Positions 21,769-33,500 of a stretch of DNA of 64,000 nucleotides are shown one piece after another. The position numbers and the translations under genes are program-made. The notes beneath the pieces were generated by a model. The model was not told the origin of the DNA. It did not search any database and was given only the letters and a program-made list of their open reading frames with translations. The DNA is from Zygaena filipendulae (lineage: Eukaryota; Arthropoda; Insecta; Lepidoptera; Zygaenidae). The DNA lies in assembly GCA_907165275.2 (NCBI GenBank), contig OU015652.1:2991001-3055000 (forward strand), in the 5' to 3' direction. How positions within the stretch are numbered: the first letter of the stretch is position 1; each line of letters starts with the position of its first letter.

Positions 21769-24700
21769 ATTATTACGTCCATATAGTAACTATAAACTTT
21801 AGAGTTCAAATTGTCATAACTCTTTTTCCGTTTTAGTTCTAAGCCTATGTTTTAATTTATACTGTAAGAAAAACTGCAAAGGCAAAAAGTCCAGTCAGTT
21901 TCGTCAGACAGACAGAAATTATAAAAATTGACGTTTCGGATTCTACTAGTAGTTAGTAGTAGCATTTTTCTTGTTATCTTTGATTTTTTAAGTAGTCTGT
22001 CTATACGAGTAGGTAGGTATATGAATTTACATTTGGTATAGGTAATCTTGTGACCATAAAATTTCGTTGGTTCATCCGTTATTTATTCGAGATTTAGTAA
22101 AGTGGCAATTAAATATCATACCTAGCTATACCTAATAAGTAGTATTATACATTTCTAAAGATATGCTACTTAAGCCGTAACTAATATAATGAAATATGAG
22201 TATTTGCTGCTTTCAGCAGTTTTATCTTTTTTTTTTTCGTGAATAACTAATTAGAAAATTCGTCTTTTATAAAATTATAATTTTTTTGTAAGTTTAACCG
22301 ATGGATGTTTGAAGCATATTAAAGAAGGGTAAGCTTTGAAGAACTTAACCGATTGAGATATAAATAGATAATATTCACACAATATATTTTTTATCAAGAC
22401 GACGCGCTACGTTAGGACTACCTCTATACCTATACAATAACAATTTAGTAGTTAACTGCGGTTGGATATGGCCTATGGGTAATTTTTTATAAGGAAGAGT
22501 AACAATTCTCAACAATGATTCATAGTCGAATTTTTTTGTTTGAATCGATCATTGTTGCTCGCTATCGATTATTCCTTGAGTCTCTAGCTTCCGTTGAGTC
22601 ACCGGGTCGTGTCGCGACTCTCATTGTTTGTCCGTCACTTTACTTAGTCACGACAGCTTCGGTTCTTTTCAATGTGCGATCATCGAACATTTTACGAGAT
22701 AACGCTTTCAGACACCGCGCCGGTCGGTATACTCAGACGGTTTGTCGTAATAGTTACATAAGCCGAAATAGAAATGCAAATGTTGCGGAAACGTACAGAA
22801 AGCGCCATTGAAAATCACCAAATCAATATACGATCAGTAGGTATGTACACACAGACGTGTAATATTATTTTTATTTCATAATCAATTAACCGCTTCGTAA
22901 CTATTAACATTTTTTCGATTCGTCTTCACGCTGCATTTGGTCACTTTCGTTTCTTTCACATGTCGAAAAATAAAATTAATTGTTATCTATATACAAAGCT
23001 TTTGAAAGTGTTTGGATGGCGAAAATGTTGCTCTACACAGTTTTTGGGCCCTACCACCTTCACCTGTCGATATATCAAAATTTTGTTTTTCGTTATTTAG
23101 ATTTTATACACGGTGAATAAAGTAAAATTTTCAATGAACGAAATTTAGGGTAAGGGTACCTATAATATACAGCGCTTCATCAGATCAATGACAACTGATG
23201 TATGGTTGAGTTGGTTGACACACTACATTTGCAATATTTATACTCGTATACATATAATACGGTATATTGGTAATTAAAAACAGTCAAAAATTTGCATAAT
23301 GCCTTGAACAGAAAATATATCTGCTACGTTGTGGTATAGGTAGGTGCTTGCGCATAGGAAACCACTACCTGTTGACTCTGTTGACTCTGACGCAGTTGGA
23401 AACTAACATAACACGTGGTGGTGCTCGCGAATAAAAAATTGCGGCTAAATATATTATTAATTTCATTTAATTAAACTTGTAGTCTTAGTAGCAGCTGTCA
23501 ATTTTGTTATTAAATTGTCATTATTTTTTAATTCTCAAAGATTGTAAAATTGATGTAGGTATTCTACCAAATATTCCAACTGCATTAAGACAGTGACCTT
23601 AGTTTCCAGTTTGCTGGGAAAAGTATGACCAATTTCGATTAGCACGGCGTTTGCGCATCGCTTGCTATTAGAGTCGCAGCGCTCCATCACGACTCTGCGC
23701 CTACGAGCTACGAGACACGAGTACCCGCCATTAAATGTTCATAACTCTTTTTAATTCTATCTGATGAACGTAAAGCTGCGTTTTTCAATTATATTTAATG
23801 GTACTGGATTCGGTTTATGAGAGAAGCTATTCTGGATTAAAGATGTTTAATTTAATGATTAAAAAAGTGGGATGCTAACTCGATATTAAAAAATGGTTGC
23901 TCAGAAATACTTACGAGTGCAGATTTCTAAACACGCTCGAAAATTGTAATCATTTGCAATGTGCTACGTATCTTAAAAAATTAAAACAAGCCACGATACT
24001 CATATATCAACGAATCTAAAGAGATCGTTTAAATAATGATAAACATAAAGCTGCGGATAGGAAATATATCAAAGCACTTTTATTGCGAACGAAGTGGCCG
24101 GATAAAAATAATAATCGATATAGGTATCGGTACGGTGATGACGGCGTCCTGGCAGTTGGCAGACGCCGAGGCGTCTGCGCCGGATCACTTTCTCTGCGCA
24201 AGACGCGGCGGAGGCTGAGCCCGCGACTCGCATCCACAGTCCTCGGAGCATGCGCGTGCGCCGCCCGCTCGCGTCCAATCGCCACCGGAAATTAACATCG
24301 ATATATTTTAACGTCGACGCATCGACGTCGCAACTTTAATCGCGGAAATTTCGTATGCAAAAAAATGGAAAATTTCAATAGAATTTAAAATTGGAACGAG
24401 TAGTGTCTTAATTATTTCTTATCTCGACGAGGGCGGTCAGGCCATTGCTCCCCGATACAAATGTCGATGACTAGGGATGTGAATTCGAGACAATCGAACG
24501 GTGCATCAATGAGTGGTCATTAGACACGGCGACAATGACCAAGAGGTGCCGTGATCACCTGACTACGTGATCGCGGCGGCTGGCTATCCGCCAACGATGA
24601 CGCTGTGGTACACGGATATATTGGTGAGCTTTATTTACGTGTCGTGGTCATTTTTAACGGCATCCATCTCGTGATGACAGATCTTTGTGTTTTTATTTTT

Positions 24701-26255
24701 GGGGAAGGTTAAAAAAATAACGTTTCCATTGTCTTCATGTCTTATATGTCGCGGGGCGGATTGTTTATGAAAGCGCCAAACAGTGAAAAGGTAATCGAGC
24801 TGTTATTAATTTATTGTTATTATTATTATTTTATTAATGCCAATATTATCTTTGAAAGAAAAGTGTCGAATGTTGAAATCATTAAAAATTAAACAAAATA
24901 GGTACCTTTTTTTTATTCTTTGACGCTTTGTACAACTTTACATGTCTAACAATATAATAAATAAGTAGGTATGTGTAGTATATGTGGTACGTTTCATTGT
25001 AATCAACTAAACACTTTGTGTTTTCAAATCGAATGCCACGAAGTAGACAACACAATCTCTAAAGAATACGCTATCGCCCGATTACCTACCTCGTTGAAAT
25101 AAACAATCAACAACCAAATTTGGACGCAGATAAGCAATAACATGTTAACCCACAAAATGAAGATATTGATTCAGAACGATTTATTGAGAGTTAGAGAACG
25201 TTTTTTAATTATTTGTTTACCTTATTACATCGTTTAAATATGTAACTGAATATTGAACATCAAAAATTTGACACAAAATGGCGCTATAATTTTAAAACTT
25301 TAATTTACTAAAAATTTCTCCAGTCTGGGTTAACACACTATTGCTTATCTATGTCCATTTACATGATATCACCCGAATTCACACTATCATTAACCAATTG
25401 GGGTCGTGTCGTCAACTTATAAAGACATTCCCATTTCCTCGCTGAACCGGAGGCGTTGCGTCGGGCTGTGTGTTGCAATTTTGATTGTCGGAAGATAAGC
25501 AATTGACCCAGAAGTGATGTGTTATTAGACTTATTAGTCTGCATAGCTACGGGCGCCACGACCGCCTTGCCCACGGGGTCAATCGCTCCAGACAGTTTAG
25601 AAATTCTAACCGCTTTCTATGCAATTATCGCACGTCGGCCTCGAGTCGGCACTAATTCGACTCGAGTTCTGACTGAGCATCCTCCTTATGGCTCCTTGTT
25701 AATTGCTAGTTAGCGTATTTCCTGCGGAGATGCGCGCGCGGTGGACGTTACATCACCGTACCACTTTTGGCGGGGCGCCTCGGTGACCCGCTAATGGCGT
25801 GTGTTTGATATGTGAATAATGAATATGAATAGGTTGCGATCGTGAAATGTCGCCGGGCGAAACTAGTTTAGCGTTTGATTTATTCGCTACAGTTGACTAA
25901 TTGCGTTTCTGGGTCAACTGTAAGAAAAAAGCGTTGATTGGGATTTAACGGTCGGTTTAGATAGTTGTTGTTCTCTCGTTAGGTACAACTTACTAGATGC
26001 GAATGTTTTCGACGTGAAACATCTAAGCGGAGCGGATCTTTAACTATAACTAAAGTTCCCTTGGCGAGGGCCGTGAAGCGTGCTCAGGGGCACGGAAATG
26101 AGAACCGAGACTTAACTACACTACGGCCAATGAGCAGAAAGCTGCGGCGGAAGACGCAGCCGTGTTGGCACTTTCGATTTCCATCGTTCACTATCCGCAG
26201 CCTCGAGCGTGTAAACACTCTCTTGCTAGGCATCTTAGTATATAGAAACTACGCT

Positions 26256-26335
26256 AGCACCATGCCTACCCGCTAATCAAGAGGTTCCGGCATCGATTCC
26301 CGGTGGGGGATACTTTTTGTGATGAATACAGGGTT
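26256..26335. repeat. tRNA-like SINE fragment
   Basis: GGTTCCGGCATCGATTCCCGG resembles a pol III B box with an extended T-arm. Flanking CTAGCACCATGCCTACC could be a decayed A-box region. No acceptor stem is found. Confidence 0.35.
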
Positions 26336-26390
26336 CCACTCTCCAGCCTGGGCGTTTTTTTATACTCGTACATCGATATCCTTACTATTA

Positions 26391-26535
26391 TAAAAGCTAA
26401 TGTGAGTTTGTTTGTTTGTTAAGCTTTCACGCCTTTACCACTCAACCGATCATCATGAAATTTTGCTTATACGTTGTCAGGGGTACAGAGAAGGACGTAC
26501 CTACCTACTTTTTATCGAGAAATTCCCGGGGAATT
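26391..26535 (-). repeat. Dispersed SINE-like repeat, inverted and truncated
   Basis: ACTATTATAAAAGCTAATG, GTTTGTTTGTTAAGCTTTCA and GTACAGAGAAGGACGTACC are preserved. The CCGCGG..CTAG head is missing. Confidence 0.6.
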
Positions 26536-26547
26536 ATCTATTTAGTA

Positions 26548-26620
26548 TTAGGTTAGTGTGGGATCAAGTAGATCTGTGTGTTATGAAGTGTTATTATTAT
26601 TACGATCTACATATATTGGC
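26548..26620. repeat. Short repeat with GTGTGGGATCAAGTAGATC motif
   Basis: Related copies are at about 1350-1400 (GTGTGGGATAAAGTAGATC) and 41772-41815 (GTGTGGGATCAAGTAGAAA). The unit is short and AT-rich at its end. Its class is unknown. Confidence 0.5.
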
Positions 26621-27405
26621 CGCGTAGGTTGTAGGTACAGTGAGATCACGGCTTGTTTATTTTTTTTCGGTCACAGAGTAAGTAAGTAACGTCGCACAGT
26701 AACCTAGTTGCGATCGCGCGGCGCCGCGTCTGATTAATGCCGCCTCCGCGGAGATAATGGCCGGGCTCGAGCACGAGAGCTGCATCACAAACACTTGTCT
26801 GATTCACGACCGTTCATTTTTTTGAAAGCTATAATACCTGTAATTAGGGGGGTGAAAGCTAACCGGGACATCTTTTATTTTCGACACCGCGCATAGTTCA
26901 CACGGCGAGACGGGTTTTTTTTGTTGTCTGACTAATGAAATCTTTGTTAACGCTTGCACGATTAGCATTTCTTGATATTAGACTCATAGGATTTGTCAAG
27001 AAAATGTCCAGATTAAGACATACATAAAAAATTCAAAAACAGTTATAATGTCTTATATCACTTTTCTTTTGCAAGACTATTGTGTGTTTTTCATTTTCTT
27101 TTTTAATGCACAGGCAGTAGGTATGTACAGTAATTTTTAATTTAACAAACGTTAGCTTGACAGCTTAGTACACTTGGGTTGATATGATATCGCATATACT
27201 GCGTAAGGATAACATGTATTTGACCTCAGTCAGTCTAAACTTTGGAAAAAATAAATGTCCAAACAGTTCGATTATCGACTGGCTGGTATAAAGCGCTTTA
27301 TTAGTTCCACGTGTAACTAACTACCTCCGTGACATCCCTGAAACAAAAAGCGTGTTTTTTTTGTTTGCTACATAATATCTGATCGTCGTGTTCGTTTGTC
27401 CGCAG

Positions 27406-27573
27406 AGTCCCGGCGCGGTGGGCGGCGCGGGCGCGGGCGCGGGCGCGACCGACGCGGGATCGCGGGACGCGCTCGACGTGCGCTACTCGCTCGCAGCGCT
27501 CGCTGACGACTACACCAAGCGCAAGCACGTCGTCAGGGTCACCACCGCCTCCGGGGCCGAGCTTCTGCTGCAG
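27406..27573 (+). CDS. RhoGAP exon 1 in window (PH domain)
   Basis: The acceptor is CGCAG and the donor CAG|GTCGGT; the exon is 56 codons, phase 0 at both ends. It begins with a Gly/Ala-rich insert, then the PH-domain strand region DDYTKRKHVVRVTTASGAEL. An alternative acceptor two bases downstream would change the phase, so 27406 is preferred. Confidence 0.85.
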
Positions 27574-30500
27574 GTCGGTTCGGACGAACATTATATACAC
27601 TTTCCACATCCACTTAATGAAGATACAAATTTGTATTTCCGTACCCGAACGTGTACAATATACCTACAATATGGCACCTATAATACTTGCATCTGGACAG
27701 ACAACTTAGTGTTAATAGTAAGTTTAAACATTATAGTTTGTCCCTGTCTGTCATGATTTTATAATAACAATAATAAATGCCTGCTATACACATATTAGAT
27801 ATTACACCTCCGGTTCCAACTGCGACTCCGATACTTTTTAATCCCCCCCCCCCCACGTGTTTTCTATCGGATGATGATTAACACATCTTTCTTCTGCCAC
27901 CACCTCCGACTCCGACTTCGGTTCCGATAAACTACCTCCGTAACATTCCTGACTTAGAGCTATGAGACAAGTGTTTATTCGTTTCTGCATTATCAATAAG
28001 TAAGGCGTTTGTTATCGGTTGGTGCAGGCCGACGGAGCGGCGGACGCGCAGCGATGGCTGGAGGCGCTGCGCAGGCACTCGGCGGAGCCTCCCCCAACGG
28101 AGCTGTCCCCCGCGCAGCCGGCCCCCGCGGCCCCCGCGCCCGCCGTCCCCCCCACACCCGCCACGCCCACGCTCGTCGACTGCCCTTCGCCTTTACCGCC
28201 GCTGCGGAGCAAGAAGATCGGCAGAAACAGATCGCCCACTGGTAAGTAACAAGAAAAATTATCTAGATTCCGAACTCCCAATTCCCCTTCAGCAGAGTAT
28301 GCAGGAGATATGAAATTAGAATACTTTTTTGTATGTTTTATCTTGCGTGTTATCTATTGAAAAAAAAACATTCGTAACATCGTGACGTCACCTCCCGCAG
28401 GTCCCTCAACGCCGACCCTGCCGTCTTCGCCGAAGAACAAGACGTGGAAGGGCCGCATGGCGAAGCAGCTGCGTCGCATGCACCCGGGGACGGGCGCCGG
28501 CGGGGGTGCGGGCGGCGGCGCGGGCGCGGGCTCGGCGGTGCCGGGGGGCTGGCTGGGCGCCCCCCTCGAGCGGTGCCCCACCGACGCCGCGCACCCCCTC
28601 GTACCGAAAGCGGTCACCTTACCAGCACAGGCCGTCGAAGTAAGTCACACAAAACAAGACAAGAAACTGCATTCACAATCTTATTTTTGTGTGTTAGATC
28701 TTAAAAACCATCATCGAATCGAAAGGCGTCCTCCATTAATCAAGTGAGACTCGAAAACTCTTTCGGGGTTCGGAAAAAAATCACGAGATATCGCGAAATT
28801 TATATTATTTTATCGGAAAGCAGCGCGTGACCTTGGCTCGCCGTTGCCAGGCAACGGTTTCCCGTCCGCTGTGACTACCGCCCGTATTTTAAAATTACTT
28901 TGAATCAAAAAATTACTTGTGATGTTGGGTGGGGTTAGTCTAAAACCTCACCGCGTACTAACAGGAGGGAGGAAGGTTAAACAGTTGCTGAAAAACATCA
29001 CGCGATTAATGGACCACCCCAAAAGGAAACAACGATTACCTTCTATCTTTTTACGAGCACGTCATACTTACGAGCACGTCATACTTACGAGCACGTCATA
29101 CTCGTGAACGGGTGCCGTCAGTTGGTGCTGGTCATGTCTGGTCTACTATTATAGATAATTCTAGTTTGACTCCTAATGTTTATGTACGGTAGTTTATTGC
29201 TGGGTACGGCTCATTGTTCTCACATAATTAATTACAAGTTGAGTTACCACTAATTATAGATATATCTGTATTGTAACTTTAAACTGACAGCGTGCTGCTG
29301 AAGAGTTTGTTGGCAGCTTCTTCTCTTCAGCCATAGCACTAGGAAGCTGTGAGGGGTGGATATTTTATGGGTGCTGTCATGGTAGCTGTAGTTATACTGA
29401 CGTCAAAAAGAGCCACATTATGGGCCAAATTTGAATAAAGGATTTGACTTTGACTTTGACTTTATCATAGTGTAGTTGCAACCGTCAGCATGACTGTGTC
29501 AATAATGCTCGTCTCTCTCTCTCTCTCGCAGTCGTACGGTCTGCGCACGGTGGGCGTGTACCGCGTGCCCGGCAACGCGGCGGGCGTGACGGCGCTGGCG
29601 GCGGCGCTGGACCGCGGGGAGCCGCCGCCCGCCGCGGACGCGCGCTGGGCGGACGTGCACGTCGCCTCCAGCCTGCTCAAGTCCTACCTGCGCAAGCTGC
29701 CCGAGCCGCTGCTCACCGCCGAACTCTACCCGGCGTTCATTGGTGAGTGGCGCGTGCGCGGGCCGGATCGAAGGACCATTCCATTTTTTCACCTGTTCAG
29801 ATCGAAAAACTCCAACATTCAGCAGTACTTAGCACGCTATCCGGATCGAAGGATCATTTCATTATTTCGCCAGTCCTAAATATTTTACGGTCATTAGTAA
29901 GCTATCCGGATCGAAGGACCACTTCTTTTGTTTCCCTATCCTGCCCAAAGAACCAACATTCGCCATTAGCCATTAGTACGCAATCCGGATCGAAGGACCA
30001 TTTCTTGTTTTTCGAACTAGTTTTCCGGGATAAAAGTAGAATTTCTAGAATCATTTTATTAGTTTCAAAAATTACCTCTACAAACTAACTTTTCGTCGTT
30101 GTTATCCTAATATTATAATTTAAGCGAATGCGAGTTAATTTTTTTGTATGTTACGCTTTCTCGCATTTAACGACTCAACTGATCGTTATGAAATTTTGCA
30201 TACACGTTGTCAGAGGTACAGAGAAGGACATAGGGTACTTTTCCTTCCGGAACTCCCGCGGGAACACCGGGAAACAGCGGAATAGTAAAGATTAATGGAT
30301 TAACCGTTTCGTCCCCAGCGGCCGACCGCTCGCCGGACCGGGCGCGGGAGCTCAAGCGGCTCGTGCACGCGCTGCCCGACGCGCACTACGAAACACTCAA
30401 GTACCTGATCCAACATTTGCGCAACGTGGTCGCGCACTCCGCCTACAATAAAATGGAGGCGAAGAACTTGGCCATCGTGTTCGGGCCAACGTTGGTGCGC

Positions 30501-33500
30501 GCCGCCAGCGACGACATGATGGCGATGGTCAACGACATGTCCAGCCAGTGTCGCATCATCGAGTCGTTTTTGAATCATGTAAGTTTATTTTTTCATTCAC
30601 GCTCATTCGTTCGTAAGTTATGAGGTGCTAAATTGATATCAGCAAAGAAACTCAATTGACCGGTGGGTCGAATGTGTTTCTGCTTCACTATTTGTGACTT
30701 TAGGTACAGATCCAAAGCCAAAAAAAAAACTCATTTGATATCGCTAAATAAGGGACCGACGCAGATCTCTGACTTGAATCACACGCATCTCCTTGTTTAT
30801 ATCAACAAAGTATATGCATTCGATTTTCTTCTTAAAGCAAAGCCAATATGACTTTTTGTTCACTGACCAAAAGTGTTCTAGCATTTTCCCGTTAATTCAG
30901 AACTGACCCTAATTAAATTCGCCTACGCGCAGCCAGCTTCGGGTGTCATTAACCACTTAACCGAGTTAAACTTGTGTGTGCATGCTGACGTGTTGCAATT
31001 ATTGTTTCCAGTACAAATGGTATTTCGAGGAGGAGGAAGGTGACCCCCCCTCCGACCCACCCCCTTCCGCCGACGAGCTCTCGTCCGCGCCTGCGCCCTC
31101 GCGCGAAATGCTCATCCACAATGTGAAAAAGATTGAAGGTAAAAATAACCATATATGTCAATATAGATACTACTACTACTAATTTTATTATTTAACAAGT
31201 TTGTTTGGTATTTTATTTTATTTTACTTTATTTGGAAAATCAACAGCTACAAAAATATAATGAACATTTAAGTGTCAAACGATAAAGCCGATTATAGATT
31301 TTCGCACGTGGGTAGTGGAATAACAAAAAACAACATCAATTGCTCAATAGGCAGCAGCAACTTACATAGTGGGAACTAAGTCCGACTATGTATTATTTTT
31401 TGGTTACAAAAAACGAATTTTCTAATACTCGCCTCGCCGACTCACAGCTAGTGTTAAACAAATCAAAGTCATATTCTCTGGATAATTTGTTGAAATTCTC
31501 ACTCGCTCGCCACATAAAGGAGTTCTGCCTGTAGTTGATGGAGACTTTTTCCGTGTGCAATGGCGGATTGTATATAGCATCAAAGAACCTCAACAACTTT
31601 CTAAAAAATAACTGTTCGTTTTCCGTAGTCGGGGTGTGTTAGCACTAAACAGTGTTCTTGCTCGGTGCGAGATTTTTAGACACCCGCAGAACCAAAATCT
31701 ACGCACTACATTCTAAGCTTTATTAAAGAAAACTTAAGTCCTCTGTTTCTGGGTAAGCAGTCCCCAGAAGGCCCAAGGCCCATACGTTTACGAGCCAAGG
31801 TATGGCACTTGCACATGAGATGTGCCATTGTTTCCACCTCTATGCCGCACCTCCTGCAGGATAAAATATGACTTAGGTGTTGTATAAGGGCCCTTACTGT
31901 AACATTAGTGTGAGGAATGTTAACACGTCACCGACCGCGCCACTCGCCAGGCAAGGACGTGTCGACGCGCGACATCGTGTCGTCGATAATATCGGCGGCG
32001 AACCGCAAGATGCAGCGCAAGCCGCGCAAGCCGTCGTCGGGCGACGCCAAGAAGTGGGCGGAGCGCGACAAGGCGTCGCCGGGGGGCTCCCCGCCGCGCT
32101 CGCCGCTCGCCTCGCCGCCCGCGCACCTCACCACCTCGCTCGCCGACTACGACGGCCTGCCGCACGCGTACGCGCACACGCACGCCAACACGCAACAGGA
32201 TACCGTCAACAAGTGAGTGATACATAGGTACAATAGCTAATACCGGCCGATCCTGTGTACCTAGTACCTAACATTAGGTATAGTACTCGTCACATAATGA
32301 TAATATGAAGCACTTAATTAACACAGCAAACTCCTTAGTAGAATTTTTTTTTGTTGATGTTTAGGTATCCCTTTCGGGGAAGACAAAGGAAACTTAGTCC
32401 ATACAGCCAATTCAGTTGTTTCTTTCTTCTTTTGAAGTTATTTGCATAGAAAATGCATTGGTGAGATGCATTTCGATGCTCTACCGAAACTTCTGGAAGC
32501 AATTCTTCACAATTGGAGCTTAATGGGATGCTCTATAGGAAGTAAAATAGTAAAGCGATAACCTCCCAGCGAGCACCACATTTCATCTTATTTCACTGTT
32601 TCGACACACTGCTCGTCACTAATGGATCACTATATTAACCACAACAAACTAATTTGTAAAACAAAGAAATAAAACTGACGTCCATTTTGCTTAAATGCCT
32701 TATATTATTTTTATTTATTTATTCATTTATTCAGCCAACAGAAATACACCAGCTTCCAAATTACAACGTACAGATCTATGGAAAGCATTGTTAGGGTATT
32801 TCTTATAATAGGCTAAAACAACATGCAAAAGGTGATGTAGGTATGTATGTAGTTATTACAACATAATATTTAAACACAACAGAGTTTGAACTCTTTTCGT
32901 AATGATCTTTCGCACATAGTGCCTTTAGTCAGCGCTTAAAGGCACTACGACGTTCTGTAATCACACAACGAAATCCAAAAGATTTTGTTTGAAAAAGAAA
33001 CTTCTCGTTCGGCGACAGAAGCAAAAAATCTCGTCAAGAAGTAGAATTGTAGATAGATTAAGCAGATAATGATCTTAACTAAACAATTTGTTTTTTTTGT
33101 TCGTAGATTTATGGAATCGATCGCGGTGTTAGGCCGCGGGCGGCAGGAGATCTCGCGGCACGCGCACACTCTGAACAACTTCTCCATAGACGGTAAGACA
33201 TCGATGTACCTAAGCTTTTTGAAACGATAAATCTGTACGTGTTTTTTTTATTGGACACCACTATCGTTTATATTCTGCTTTTTCTTCTTCAATATAATTT
33301 TATCTAATATACATCAGACCAATAAAAGTATACACTATTTGCCCACTAGGTATCCGGTACTGACGTCAGAGAATAGACACCGCAATCCATTTCTTTTGTC
33401 CACATTAAAAAGGTATAGGAATGTGAGCTGGCGTGTTGCAAGTGTGTGCGTGCGTGCGTGTGTGCGTGCGTGTCCGTCGCGACCGCGGCGCCGCGCGCTG

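Larger units (their letters stand above)
20532..27405. other. Non-coding region between the gypsy element and first RhoGAP exon
   Basis: No exon is supported. It contains SINE-like repeats (20952, 26391), a palindromic MITE (21592-21768), a second repeat type at 26548-26620, a tRNA-like fragment near 26256-26335, and locally GC-rich segments near 24150-24290, 26060-26230 and 26700-26790. Because the first RhoGAP exon begins at a splice acceptor, at least its 3' end must be intron. Confidence 0.6.
28640..29531 (+). other. RhoGAP intron with tandem repeat and LINE/SINE tail
   Basis: This 892-bp intron holds a 17-bp tandem repeat (29053-29103) and an apparent retroposon 3' end with a (GACTTT)n tail near 29280-29465. 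It ends in a (CT)n-rich pyrimidine tract before the CGCAG acceptor. Confidence 0.75.

Noticed and set aside
22515..22811. 98-codon plus-strand frame
   Set aside because: No domain, no splice context and ordinary composition; more likely non-coding.
24016..24295. Coding exon in the GC-rich segment near 24.2 kb
   Set aside because: Frames on both strands are short, lack conserved motifs and have no convincing splice sites; kept only as a possible regulatory region.
29053..29103. CRISPR-like array
   Set aside because: The 17-bp units are directly adjacent without spacers, in a eukaryotic intron.
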